DNA from: Eutreptiella sp. 'Long Island Sound 2002'
Lineage: Eukaryota; Euglenozoa; Euglenophyceae; Eutreptiales; Eutreptiaceae
Direction of reading: 5' to 3'
NCBI GenBank assembly: GCA_964036045.1
Contig: OZ038378.1
Span: 55,301,995 to 55,365,994, forward strand
DNA: 64,000 nt
Each line of letters starts with the position of its first letter. Position 1 is the first letter of the stretch. A model generated the notes under the pieces. That model was not told the DNA's origin. It worked only from the letters and a program-made list of their open reading frames with translations, and did no database searches. Positions 44,374-55,800 of the stretch are shown here, in pieces. Made by a program: the position numbers and the translations under genes.

Positions 44374-46040
44374 CATTCGCCTTTTCAAGTCCCGGACGCT
44401 AGTGGGATTGAGGGGATCAGGGGGTTAGCGGGTGAGAGCTCATCTATATACAGCTGTATACAGATATATAAGGCCCTTACCCCCCCCGCCCCCCCAGCGT
44501 ATCGCGGCGCGACGGAAGGACCCGGGCCTCCGTCCTATGTGGGATCCTCTGAGGAGCGACCCTGCCCAGACCTCGGGCTGTGCGCTCCCCCATCCGCGCC
44601 CGCAGGTGCAGGTGCGGCTGCGGGGGGTTGAGCGCCCCCCCCTCCTGATGACTGCACTTGCTGAGTGAAGCCAAGGCTCAAGAGCCCCCCCCCGTGGGGC
44701 GGCAAACGGGCTGCCGCACCCCTGCGCTGCGAGGGGCGCCCCTGACGGACTGCCCCACGCGCTGCCCTGCCCCCCGGAGTCGCACTGCCGCGCTCCTGCG
44801 CCCGTGCTGCCCCCCCACGAAGGGAGGGGGGGGGGGCTGCGTCGTGCCGGGGGGAGGGGGGGACCACCCTGTCCCTGACCCTGGGCCTGTCCCTGACCCC
44901 CCTGACCCAGAGCAGCAGCCTCTGGCTGCCCCTGTGCCTGCACCCCAGGTTGCCCTGCAGCACCCTGCTGCCCAAGACCCTGCCCTGCAGCATCCTGCTG
45001 CCCCACACCCTGCCCTGCAGCATTCTGCTGCCCCAGACCCTGCCCTGCAGCATCCTGCTGCCCCAGTCCTTGCCCTGCAGCACCCTGCTGCCCCAGACCC
45101 TGTCCTGCAGCATCCTGCTGCCTCTGATCACTGAGGGGTGGGGAGGCACCTTGACCCTGCCCATCCCGAAGCCACCCTGCAGCTCCTTGCTGCTCGCGAT
45201 CCTGGGGTGGGGGTGGGCCACCCTGAGCCCCATCCGCCCGCGCCGCATCAATGAGCGCGGCTGAGATGGAGCCAAAAACGTCCACAAGGCTTGCGCGCCC
45301 CTGTCCCTGCCCCCCGCCCCCGCCGCGGGACGCACCCACAGTTGGAGGGGGGGGGGGAGTGAAGTTCTGGCTGACGACGCAGCCAGCGGGGGTGCCCGCA
45401 ACCACCGCCCCCCAGGAGATATAAGGCCAGAGCCACTGAGGCTGGTCGCCCGTGGCTCGGACTGTGGCTGAGGCTGACCCAACCCCCCGTCGCCCGCCCC
45501 TCCCCCCCCATATCCCCGTGGGTGGTGGGGGCTGAAGTCCCGGGAAGAGTGGGAAAGAGATGGCCCGGCCCTAAGAGGGGGCCTCCGGCGCGGCGGCTCG
45601 TCGTCGTCGGAGGAGGAGCCGACTCGCGGCGGCCGACGCCTCCGCCCCAGCACTGCCGGCGGCAGCACGCGCCGCCGCGCCTGCGGCGGCTCATCCTCAG
45701 ATGAGCCCCGCGGCGACTCCCGCCCTCGGGAGCCCAGCACCGTGCCTGGGGGGGGCGCAGGCCGGGGCACTTGCTGGGGCGCTTGGAGCCACGCACGCAA
45801 CGCCCTGGCCCCTGCGCGTTGCGCTGCCGGCGCCAACCGGTGCCCCTCGTGGCCTAGGGAGCAGCAGTATTTAATGCCCTGACCAGTCGCCGCACACGCC
45901 GCGCACGTCGCCGCTCCGTGTGCAGGGCACAGCACGCGCACAGTGCCCAGACCGCGTCCTAGCGCCCGTGGGGCTCCGGCAGGGTCCGCCGGCGGTGGTG
46001 GCTGCGCGGGCGAGCAGTGCGGCCGCTGCGGGCGCACCCG
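44374..46040 (-). other. LINE-B tail region with Cys/His motif and 30-bp repeats
   Basis: In frame with the RT ORF after TAG 46,043-46,041, the sequence stays open to TAG 44,537. It contains CPAHGAATCAACAATG and KYCCSLGHEGH (a B-box-like Cys/His spacing), acidic/Arg-rich segments, then six 30-bp tandem repeats at 44,951-45,125 (ccctgccctgcagcatcctg cores), read as GSRMLQGRVW in this frame or as QGLGQQDAAG in another. It could be a readthrough extension or 3' UTR; the zinc-like motif favours coding, the repeats do not. The last ~160 bases before the target duplication show nothing further. Confidence 0.5.
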
Positions 46041-48999
46041 CTAGAAGGGGCGCAGCGACGCCTGACCCCCCAGGGGACGAGGCAGGTAGTTGCTCAGAAA
46101 AGCTTCCTGGCGCCCCCTACCCGGCCTAGCCAGCCGCCGCGCCCACAAGGCCCTGCAGTGCACCTCAAGGCCGCGCATGTGCTCCTGCATGGCCGGGCGG
46201 CACGCGAACACGGGTCTCTCCGTGCGGCCCATACACTTGTAGCCACCAAACGGGACAAGTGCATTGCATAGCGGGCGCAGCTGGCCCCCAAGGAGCTCAC
46301 CAGCCCGCAGAAACTGTTGCGTTTTGTCGAGCGCGAGCTTGAGCACGTGCGCCCGTTCACGAAGCGGCAGGACACGCCCCGCCAACCTGTGCCCCGGAGC
46401 CGCTGGGAGGGCCCGGCCCGCAGGCTCTTCGAAATCCAGGGCCAATTCCGCGTACGTGACTTGGCCCTGGCCAGGGAGCCACAACAAGGCCCCTGCCCAC
46501 CGCAGCAAGGCATGCAGAAACGTCGCCTCCCACGGCCACTGCGGTGGCAGCCCCGCAGGTGCATCTAGCGGGGGTCGGGCCGGGGGCCTGGGCAATGGGC
46601 CCGCCCCAAGTTGGTGCCACGGATAGGCAGCGCGCGCGTCCGGCGCCCGGCCCCGCGCCGGGCCGAAGACGGTCGAGCGTTGGTCCCCCCTCTGCTGGGC
46701 CGCGTCCAATGCCGTCTTGCGCGCCGCGAGCACGGCTAAGAACATTCCGTACAGGCGGTACAGGAGGTCCTTCGCCAGCTGCAGCGCATCGCTGTCGGGC
46801 ACCAGGGCCAGCGGGAGCAGCCCAGCCGAGCGCAGACAGGCCGGCCACGCAGACGGCACAGCCAGCGTGGGGAGAGGGCGCGCCGCTGCCTCCACTAGCG
46901 GGCGCCACGCCGCCCGTGCTGGCTCCCAGGAGGGGCAAGACCACAGCATGTGTTCGTCCGTTTCGGTGGGGGCACCACAGTGAGGACAGCGCGGGTCCGT
47001 GCGTATGCGGTGCTCGTGGGCCCGCACCGCACTCCATGTGGCCCCGGCTAGCTGCGAGCGCAGCAAACCCAGCTCAAGCTCGTTGCCCGCCACGGTGAGT
47101 GCATGACGCACCGCGTCGCGCTGCACGGCACCCCCGAGGCCCCCGTACGTCCGCGGGCGGCGGCGCTCCAAGGCCTGCAGCGCGGAAAACCGCTGGCTTT
47201 CCCGTACGCGGTGGCACACCTCGCCCCAATCGTCCAGAGCTAGGTGTAGCGGCGCTGCTTGCCCAGGCAGCCGCCACTTCCACCAGCCCTCAAGGGCAAC
47301 CCAGCCAAGCCTCCGGGTGTCTTGCAGCGCACGCCCCACGGGTCCCGTCAATGGCGGCCTAGGATGCTCCTCCAGCACTGCCTGCACCAGAACCTGCACC
47401 GTGCCGGTGGTGGCAGACGCTTGCGCCAGCCACAACAGCCGTTGGTACTGCGCCCGCCATGAGGGGGCAACGCGGTGCCCAGGCGTGAGCACGGACCACA
47501 AAACCTCGCGGTTCCGAGAAACACGCGTGGGACCCCATAGCGCAATTGCAGCGAGGGAGTCCAGCGCCCGCATGTCGGCCTCCCTGACTTCAGCCAACTC
47601 CGAACCCCATAGAGCCTTGGCGAGCGCCAAGGTCCCCAGCGCCGTAGCCCGCCGGCGAAGCACCGGGATGCACCCGATGCGGCGAAGGATGGCCTTGGCG
47701 CGATCCATCCGGGTCTGGAGGAGGGGCCCCGTGCCGCGCCGGGCCTCAACCCGAATACCCACGCCCAGCTGGCGAAATTCGTCCTTGTTGGGTATTTCCA
47801 GGCCCATGAGCCGCGCAGGGGCGTCCGCCGCCGTGGCACCCAGGGCCCACGCCCCAGACTTGTCGGGGCGGACGTCTTGTCCCGTGATCTGCAGCCATTC
47901 AGCGGTGCGGTCAGAGACATCCTGCCGATCCTGGGAGGTGCGTGTCATGGCCTGCGTGTCATCCGCATAGCCAGTGGGGCACAGCGCTGCCCGTCCGGCC
48001 CCCCGATGGACCACCATGTCCGGTTGGTCCCCGTGGACTGGCGGGAGTGCCCTTGTTGCCACCACGACGTGGCGTCGCATCTCATCAATCTCCATCTTCC
48101 ACACTGTGGTCAGGAGATTGATGAGGATACTGCTCAAAGGGCATCCTTGCAGGATGCCGTTCGTGGCACGCCACCAGCTCCGGAGGCATCCGGAGACCTT
48201 GAAGGCCCGCCGCAGCTGGCGGTACATGCCCGTCAAGGCCCGCAGGATGCCCGGCTCCATGCCGAGTTCCTGCCCTACCCTCAGGACGACAGCCTGGGGG
48301 ATCAGGTCAAAACACTTGATATAGTCAAGGTTGACCCCAAAAAGGGTCCATCCCTTGAGGCGGGACAGCTCAAGCAGCACTTGGGTGACTGCTGCGGCGT
48401 CGGGCCGGCCGGAAGCCATAGGCCTCCGGGTGGGCCCAGGTCTCCTGCCAGCGCAGGACCTCCCATAGGCGGGTGCCCGCCCAGAGTCGGTACACAACCG
48501 ACAGCACAGTTAACGGCCTAGTCCCAAGTGGGCCCTCCCCTCCTGGCTTGGGGATCAAGGCAGTATATCCACGGGCAAGCACCTCCGGCCACCGGCCCGT
48601 GACCTCAACGAGCGTAAGCAGCTCGGCCAGCCAATCCAGCAGACGGAGCGGGAGGGACCTCAAGTCCTTGAGGGACCAGCCGTCGAGACCTAGTGCCGTG
48701 GGGTGCATGAACCGTAGTCGCTTGCGCAGGTACCCCCCGGTCAACGGCTTGTGCAGCATGGGGACCCGCCTTAAATGGTGGCCGTACCGCGCAAGGAAGG
48801 TTGCCGGATCGGGCTCGGGCGCCTCAGTATACTTGCGGTTGATCGGGCCCCATGCTGCCCGAAGCAACTCGTCCATTTCCTGGACGTTGCCTGTCGGCGT
48901 GCCATCCGGCCAAGCCAGGAACACCACTGGTGGGGAGAACTCCTCCTCTCGAAGCCAGCGGTACACGGCCCCCGGCCGCACGCTGATCTCCTCGACGAG
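46041..48999 (-). pseudogene. LINE-B reverse transcriptase and zinc knuckle
   Basis: From 48,999 the frame reads SVRPGAVYRWLREEEF ... TALGLDGWSLKDL, ALIPKPGGEGPLGTRPLT and EAYGFRP, which are RT fingers motifs. A -1/+1 slip near 48,400 (ggccggccgg) moves to the frame starting at 48,497: motif A NLDYIKCFDLI, motif B NGILQGCPLSSIL, motif C GYADDTQAM with both Asp, then thumb, and zinc knuckle CPHCGAPTETDEHMLWSC. The frame ends at TAG 46,043-46,041. Apart from the slip the ~818-codon frame is intact. It copies element RNA at the nicked target. Confidence 0.85.
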
Positions 49000-50286
49000 C
49001 TAGGCCTTCCACGCAGAGACGCGCTCTGCGTCCTCGCGGCGCGCCTGGTCCCGGACCAGGCGCTGCAGGTCGCGAATGGTCGCCTCTAGGTGCTCTGCTG
49101 CCGGGATGGGCACCTCTCCCAGCCGTGGCAGGTCTGGGAGCGTATCGGACCGCGGCAGGCGCAGCGCCCGTACCGCGTGCATGCGGCGCCGGGCCCCCTG
49201 CCAAGCCTGCTCTACCGCCCTTGGCGGCACATGAGGACGTGCCGGGGCTGTGCGTCGCCAGGTGAGCACGGGGCGTAGCGCACCAACAGCCGCATGCAGG
49301 CGCGCAAGCGGCGCAGTCTCTGGCAGGCCCGTGACGGGCTGCTGCCTGGGGCACATCCGCACCTGACGCACCAGCGCGCCCGTGCCCCGGCCGCGTCGTG
49401 TAGTGCTCTGCGCAGCCCTCGGCGCGACAGGCAGAGGGCAAGCAGGGTCCACCCGCTCCGGTTGGAGCTCCGGGTCCGACAAAGCAAGCAATGCCTCCTC
49501 GGCGGCCCACGTTCAGTAGGCCCACACTGCGTCCACATCTGCGGACTCCAACACTGCCTCCCAGTCAACAGTGAGGGGCGAGAGGAGGCAGTCCTCCAGA
49601 TTCCTCCGCTGCTCCTCTGGCCTCTCCGGTATCGTCACAACTGGGGGTCGGACTGCCCGCCACACACGCTGTGTGGCACGCGATAGGCGCACGGAGAACA
49701 CCACCGGTCGGTGCCCTCGAATGCCAGAGCCACGCACTGGCTGGACGTCCTCCAGCGAGGTGGCGACGCGCGGGTCAGCGAGTATCCCGTCAATGCGAGT
49801 GCCCGCACTCGCCCCCGTCGGGGAAAACCGGCACACAGAGGCCTCTTGTGACTTGTTGAACTCCAAGTCTAAGTCCACAAGGCGGCGCGTCACGAGCGCC
49901 GCCAGCAGAGGCTCCGGTGCCGTCCCCAGGTCGCCGAGCGGAGAATTGAAGTCTGCCCCGACGATCAAGGGCGCATTCCCCAGGCGCGCCAAGTGGGCGG
50001 CCACAGAGGTCCACAGCTCCCTGTTGAGCGCGTCATCTCCATACACCACGTACACGCAGACGAGGTGCAGCGCCGAGGAGCCGTCGCCCAGAGCTAGCCG
50101 CACGTGCACCCAGCGTGCAGAGGTCCACAAGTCCCAGACAAGCGGGTCGCGTTCCCGTTGCCCAGGGAGCGGCGGAGCCTCAGCCGTGAGCGCTGCGCGG
50201 ACCAGGATGGCCACTCCCCCGGGTGAGGCATCCCACATCCCCCCCCCCCCCGGGACTCCAAGGGGGCACCCCAGAAAACATTCCAC
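49000..50286 (-). pseudogene. LINE-B AP-like endonuclease and linker
   Basis: The N-terminal endonuclease residues lie in the upstream frame (LVNVTSLRHH, VLVQETRL; ~50,340-50,430). After a slip at a poly-C run (~50,240) the domain continues from 50,286: GGVAILVRAAL, LIVGADFNSPLGDL (Asp/Asn at residues ~112/114), TRIDGILADP (Asp166) and IRGHRPVVFSV (His192). The frame then meets TGA 49,515, continues in frame as TWAAEEALLALSDPEL, meets TAG 49,002 and continues as LVEEISVRPG into the RT. Role: nicks target DNA to prime reverse transcription. Confidence 0.8.
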
Positions 50287-51209
50287 CCACGTTCCCGGAG
50301 CAGCGTCCGCAGAGCTCGTTGTCCCCCCTTGGTGAGTCTGGTCTCCTGCACCAGAACCACGTCATGGTCCCACCCCGCCACCTCCTCCACGTGGTGACGC
50401 AGAGAGGTGACGTTCACCAACCCCACCCGCAGCAATGCCGGCCCAGGGTGGGGGTGGATGTCGCCGCACTGCCCCAAGCCCCCCCCTTCCCCAATCTGCC
50501 CCGGGGGGTGGGTTGGGGGGTGGGGGAGGGGAAGAACCCGGACCTGCAGCCAACGGCGGCTCTTGCGCCCGCGGGCGACGCGCGTACGCGTCAAAACGAG
50601 CAACCACCGTGCCTGGAATTGCGAAACCGTGAGGTGTTCTGCATGGTGCACGGAGCAGCGGGGTGCCTTGGATGCAGCAAATCTGAGGTGCACAGGAATG
50701 CACCCTTGACACCACCTGCCCTGGCCAGCAGACGCACGAGAGAAGTTCAATGTCCGACCTTCTGATAAAATTTGCAGAACGGAAAGGGACGGTCCCCGTG
50801 CTCCCCAGCCTGCGGTGCAGGGGCGATTTGCACCTGCACGAGCAGGTGCAACGCACATACTAGGCGCTCCCTGTATGCGACAAACAGTGGCAGGCAGGGG
50901 GGCGAGAGAAAGGAGCAAGAGAGGGGAAAGTGCCCACAGCAAGAGCCAGGCGAGGAGGGCGACCAAGCGCCATCCACCCGGCCCTGGGTTAGCCTCTATA
51001 TCTCCACATGTGAGCAGGGAGCGGCCCCTGCCAGCCCAGGTCACACAGGGGGCCAGGCGGTGCCCAACAGCAGGTCGTCCCCCCCTGGCCCAGGTCACAG
51101 AGGGGGTCAGGCTGTACCCAACAGCAGCAGGACGTCCCTCCCTGGCCCAGGTCACAGGGGGGGTCAGGCTGTACCCTACAGCAGGTCGTCCCTCCCTAGC
51201 CCAGATCAC
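50240..51209 (-). pseudogene. LINE-B inter-ORF segment with two 2A-like motifs
   Basis: The frame begins within the tandem repeat (WAREGRPAVGYSLTPP units) and reaches SLLTCGDIEANPGP at 51,020-50,979. This fits the 2A core D-V/I-E-x-N-P-G-P, known to make the ribosome skip the final Gly-Pro bond and release the upstream protein. A hydrophobic stretch (LLAWLLLWALSPLLLLSLA) follows, then an Arg/Ser-rich linker, then CGDIHPHPGP (~50,450) directly before the endonuclease start. The upstream ORF1 is in a different frame only because of a poly-G run at ~51,209-51,222. It is probably designed to split one polyprotein into ORF1 and endonuclease-RT. Confidence 0.8.
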
Positions 51210-51390
51210 AGGGGGGGGGGGGGGTCAGGCTGTAACCGACACCACGTCGTCCCTCCCTGGCCCAGGTCACAGGGGGGGTCAGGCTGTACCCCACAGCAGC
51301 AGGACGTCCCTCCCGGGCCCAGGTCACAGGGGGGGTCCGGCTGTACCCTACAGCAGGTCGTCCCTCCCTGGCTGGGCCACATCGGGGCCC
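51030..51390. repeat. ~60-bp tandem repeats in LINE-B linker
   Basis: About six or seven units containing ggcccaggtcacagggggg, tcaggctgtaccc and cagcaggtcgtccctccc. On the minus strand they encode WAREGRPAVGYSLTPPVT units ahead of the 2A motif. Poly-G lengths vary between units, including a run of 13-14, which changes the reading frame. Confidence 0.9.
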
Positions 51391-54012
51391 GCGGCGGCCG
51401 CACCAACCACCCCATCCATTGGTGCGTCTGCACCACTGCCCCCAGCCCCCCCAGCTTGTCCCTCGGCCTGCGGGGGGGGTCGTACCTGGGCCGTTCTGCC
51501 CACCGCGCGGTACGTATGACGCACCCGCGTCAGTCCGCGGACCTCCCACCTCTTGGGGAGGAGTCGGGAGTCCGCGGGGGCCAGAGTTTTCCCCGGCCAC
51601 CCCTCGTCGACGCCCTCGGGGGTGACGTCGAACTTGGGGCGTTCCTGCCCTGTGGCAGTGAGGTGCGTACAGGACACGACCCTCACATTGCCCGCTGCAT
51701 CCCCGAAAACCTTGGGGATCTCCCCCCTGATGGCCTGGAACTTCCCGAAGGCCAACCCAAACCCAATGGGGTACCCCCCCCCCCCGACCGATAATGCGTG
51801 GGGGGGGTACTGCCGCGTCCAGAGCCTCCCCCACCAGGTCTCTGATCCCTGACTCGATGGGGCCTGTGCCAAAAAGTCGCACCCCCACCCTCCCCGCGGA
51901 GTCGCCCTCCATGAGCCCCCCGAAGGAGCCCAATTGCGGTTGCTCGGTCAGCCGCTTCCACAGCTCCGGCAGCGGCGCTCGGGAAGCCGAAGGGAGCGTC
52001 AGCCAAAGCATGCGAGAGGGGACAGGGCTCTCCTCCCCCCGCAGCCAAGGGCGGCACGTCACCCCCAGCACCTTGCCGCTGGCCCGCAGCGCCGCGGCGG
52101 CCTGTGCATGCGGCAGAGCAGTCGCCGCCTCGTAGACAGACCCCCGCTGCGCGACGGTCAGCGGAAGCTGCGCTGCGTCGACCGGTGCAACCAAGGGCGC
52201 CAGAAATGCCTGCACCTCTTCTCGGACCCACGAGCGGGCCCACGCAGACTCCCCGCGCGCAATCAGCAGCGCGGGATTGACGCAGACAGCGAGGCGGACG
52301 GCCTGCATGGACGCGTCGTCTCCCTCGGGGGGGGGCGGATCCGCCTCCCCGTCCTCGTCGGCGGCCCCCTCGTGTGCGCCCATGGCGGCGTGGTCGCCGT
52401 CGCCCTCGGGCACGCGCCGCCATCGCAAGCGGAGGACGTGCCCCGGTGGGCACGGGTCGACCTCCTCTGGTGTCTCGCACTGCCAGGCGCCTCGCTCTGG
52501 CACTGCCAGGCAGTGCAACGCTGCCCCAGAGAGGTCCAATGTGTTGCGCTCGCAGCCCGCAGCCCGGAGAAGCGCCGGGACGGAGCAGCTGCCGCGGCCC
52601 GCGCGTTGGACCAAGATGACCGCGGACACTGCGCCGACCTGGGGCCAGGTCTGAAGAATTTCGGCGGCCCTGGCGTGGGCCCCCGCCAGCGTCAGCCCCA
52701 GCAGGCCGACCTCGGAGAAGACGGAGGGCTGGTCTGGTACTGGCCAGTCCCTAACCGCCTTGCCAGCGGCGATCTCGCGTATGCCCTCCGCGTGCAGGGG
52801 GGCAAAGTCGGCCTCCCGCCAATTTCGGGCGGGCTGGACCGCAGAGGCACGTGGCCTCCCGCGATATATGCGAAGCAGCGCCTCTGGCGTTGGCTGCAGG
52901 GGCGCCGACAGCGTGCCCGGCCGTTGTGGGGCAGGCTGCACCACTACGCGAGGCCGAGCGCCCGAAGCAGGTCGGGCCTGGGCAGCGGCGCCACCAGCAT
53001 CGCCGACGACCCGTTGCGGCTGTGGCCGCTGCTGGGCTGGCGGCCGTTCTTGGGTGCGGCTGCACATCGCGGCCGCATACGAGGAATCGTCCTCCGAAGA
53101 AGGGGGAGGGCTCCGCTGAGGGCCCTCTGCCAGCCCAAGAGAAGCGCGGACAGCCGCCCCCACCGCGGCACGCTCGTCCCGCGGGACGCCCAACCACGCC
53201 TGCGCGGTGTACGTGGGGGGGGGCAGATCTTTCGGCGCGGGCGGACGGCGGGCCTCGCATGCGGCGCGGCCCTCGCAGCGCCCGCCATGAAGCCAGCCAG
53301 TGCCGTGGGCGCCCATCGCCTAGGTGCAGGCCACAGGCCGCGTTTCCTGGCACGCTTGCACAGTGGGGTCCCACGGGGCGCCACCCTTGTAAGGGTTTGG
53401 GGGGCCCCGGGGGATCACCCCCTTGCACGTGCAGGGGCGCGCATGCACATACCACTGCACCACCTCGTTGTGGTGGTTGGTCCACGAGGTCCAGCCGCAG
53501 CCTCCGTCCGGGCGTCGTTCCGGTGCAGCCGGCCGCGCCGCCGGTTGATCGGGCTGCGGGTTCGGCCGCGAGGGCGGCGCGTGCGCCGGCCGTTGCAGCC
53601 AGCCCCCGGCGCTGCGGAGGCGGGCAATTTCCGCCTGGGCCTCGGCCAGTTGCTGCTGAACCGCGGCCAGCTGGCGGCTCAGCGCATCGACTTGCTGCTG
53701 CTCCGCAGTGGGCGGAGGTATGGGCGGGGAGTCCGCGCGCCGGCTGCGGGAGCGCGGGCGACGGCGGTGCCCTCCTTGCGGGGCAGGGCCAGCCCGTTGG
53801 TTGGCCGGAGCCCCGGCTGCATCGGGCTGTGCAGCGGCACGGCCGGGATGAGAGGACGCCGCGTCGACATTGATGGCGACGGCGGCGGCGGACCCCGATT
53901 GTGCGGGGGCGGACTGGGGCCGCAGTACCCCAACTATGGCAGCAGCCATCGCAACCATGGATGGCTGCAGGGCTGCCGCGAGTGATGCCGCCAGGTCGTT
54001 GTTGGAGGCCAT
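51196..54012 (-). pseudogene. LINE-B ORF1 (coiled coil, Cys-rich region), one in-frame TAG
   Basis: ATG at 54,012 (MASNNDLAASLAAAL). Residues 81-93 are basic/Ser (HRRRPRSRSRR), ~103-134 a Gln/Leu coiled coil (QVDALSRQLAAVQQQLAEAQ), then PCTCKG ... QACQETRPVACT, TAG at ~53,320-53,322, and in the same frame AMGAHGTGWLHGGRCEGRAACE and a long Pro/Arg-rich region, then an alpha/beta-looking part with LGVTCRPWL and GRVGVRLFG. Frame use degenerates in the tandem repeats after ~51,790 (poly-C run). By position and coiled coil it should be the RNA-binding ORF1 protein; no RRM or CCHC knuckle is certain. Reading the TAG as sense gives ~938 residues. Confidence 0.7.
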
Positions 54013-54375
54013 GGCGGCGGACGAAAATGTTTTTTAGCGCAGCCGCGAACGGGCGCACACACGCGGGCAAAACGCCTTTGTGAATAGTTGAAGAGATGGT
54101 TGCTCTCACCAGGCTCACGGGGGGAGCCCCAAGGTGCGAGCCCCGAAATTCGCCGGGGGACGAGGGCCGGCTGTGGCGCAGCAGCAAGCCGCTGCAGTCG
54201 CGAACGCAGATCGCGCGGGCGCACGCTATGGGCTGGCGGCGCACTGCGATGCTGCGTGCACTACGTGCGCAGGGGAGGCGGGTGGCGATGGGTAGCCGAT
54301 CCCGCAGCGAAAACCACCTGGTACAGCACTCAGTGGGGAACAGTGAAAGCACGAGAAGCAGCAGTACAAATCACC

Positions 54376-55029
54376 AAAGCAGCAACCAAGGGACAAAGCA
54401 GCACGCATGCGGCGAAGCAAGAGCGGGCCCCTCGTTGTATGCGTACCCCCGCCACCGTGGACACGTCCATCACCCGTGACCCCACATAATCCACTGCCAG
54501 CTACGCACAGGCAAATGCCCACCACCCCTGACTCCACAGAACCCACTGCCAGCATGCAATAATCCGTAGACGCATAGCCAGGATTTTTGGGAGGCTTCAG
54601 CCTAGCCTGGCCCTCAGCCTTCATCACCTCCATGTCCCCATAATGTACGTTGCCGACCCATCGCACTAGTCCCCTAGTATAGTACAGAAACATGGTAGCA
54701 GCCCTACTTTCTCTGTGGCTCCGAGCTGCACCCACACCCCAGATATATACCGTGCCGTCCCACTCCATGTCACGGGCCAGTATCCAATCAGCTTCGAGGT
54801 ACCCGCATGCTCCCACGTATAATATATCAGGAGGGTCTACAAGGGGGACGCTGGCCGCCCCGCGACGGGAGTGGCGCAACCCGTGAATATCGCTGGCTGG
54901 GATTCGGGCTGGTGGGTGCCGTAGCTTGATTATCGACCCCCTGTAGGGGTACCCACCAGAGGCTCGCCCCGGGCCGTGGTAACCAGGTCCACCTAATCTG
55001 GCCCACATACGTTGCCCTGACGCCTACCC
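54376..55029 (-). mobile_element. Family E copy E2, 5' part, with unknown ORF
   Basis: Resumes E2 after LINE-B. A minus-strand frame from 55,008 reads YPYRGSIIKLRHPP, DILYVGACGYLEADWILARD, DGTVYIWGVGAARSHRE, FLYYTRGLVRWVGNVHYGD and MEVMKAEGQARLKPPKNPGY. The segment DM-x2-MKAEGQARL-x2-PK-x2-GY recurs in E3 (minus, ~62,330-62,400), so it is either part of the element or a shared captured gene piece. The frame stays open to 54,226, but from about 54,391 down it crosses the target duplication into LINE-B and is not meaningful there. Family unknown. Confidence 0.5.
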
Positions 55030-55599
55030 TTGACCCTTACCTGCACTGTTTGGCCAGCTCCCGTGGTTGCGCCGCTTCCGCCACAGCAGCGGCCAGGCCG
55101 CAGGTTCGGCCCCCACCGACGACGTGGCAAGCCTACTTATAGCATTGGCCCGCGCGTCACCCCCTGGACCACTCCGCATGTCGCCTCGAGCCGATCGGGC
55201 ATGAACCCCCGAGGAGCAAGTCGCTGCAGTGAAGACTATGTAGGTTACACGTATATAGAGGCGACTGCACACTCGATGCTACGCCGCCGTGTAGTACCGC
55301 CGTCGCAACGCCGATGCCACCTGCGAGCCGCCACCGCACACACCACCGCAACCGCATGGCCGTGGTCAGACGGTTAGACTATGTACATGCCCTCAGGCAC
55401 GGTCCCTCTAGTTTGTTCACGGGGCCAGGGGATGCCCCTGCATTCCCCCTGAGTTGTTAGAGGGGTCAGGGGGACACCCCAGTACCGCCATGCGACTCCG
55501 CAGCGCCCCCACTGTACGGCTCCCCAGTACCGCCGCGCTTCCCCGGTACTCCCACCATACGGACCCCAGTACTGCCACGCATACCCCCGTGACCCCAGT
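55030..55599. other. Spacer without identified gene
   Basis: A good minus-strand splice donor (CAG|GTAAGG) lies near 55,045 and an upstream minus-strand frame ends AAWPLLWRKRRNHGSWPNS, so a small exon is possible. 55,480-55,600 contains several cagtaccgcca/cagtactgcca steps and resembles DNA on the other side of the transposon. No confident gene. Confidence 0.4.
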
Positions 55600-55800
55600 A
55601 CACCGCAGGGGGGGGGGAAAAATGCGATTCGCATTTTTTCGCATTTTCCGCATTTTTTTTTCGCATTTTCTGGGCAGGTCCCTTAGTGTAAAGTTCAAGA
55701 GGATACATTCAAGTGGCATTGTGTAGTTCAACTAAAGGGTAGTTTTGTAGTCAAGTCAGTGTTTGCATACCTTCCCAACACCGCCACTTTTGTTTGTTAC

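Larger units (their letters stand above)
44374..54375 (-). mobile_element. LINE-B, ~10 kb, flanked by 16-bp target duplication
   Basis: Minus-strand LINE bounded by direct repeats aaagcagcaaccaagg (44,358-44,373 and 54,376-54,391). Order on the minus strand: ORF1 with coiled coil and Cys-rich region, a tandem-repeat linker, 2A-like motif, hydrophobic segment, second 2A-like motif, AP-like endonuclease, RT, zinc knuckle and a Cys/His plus low-complexity tail. No RNase H was seen. Most frame breaks fall on poly-G/poly-C runs, and three stops are TAG. No (TACA)n flanks it, unlike LINE-A and LINE-C. Confidence 0.85.

Noticed and set aside
46264-48521. Plus-strand frames antisense to the LINE-B RT
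   Set aside because: The minus strand has all RT motifs and the zinc knuckle; the plus frames are composition shadows.
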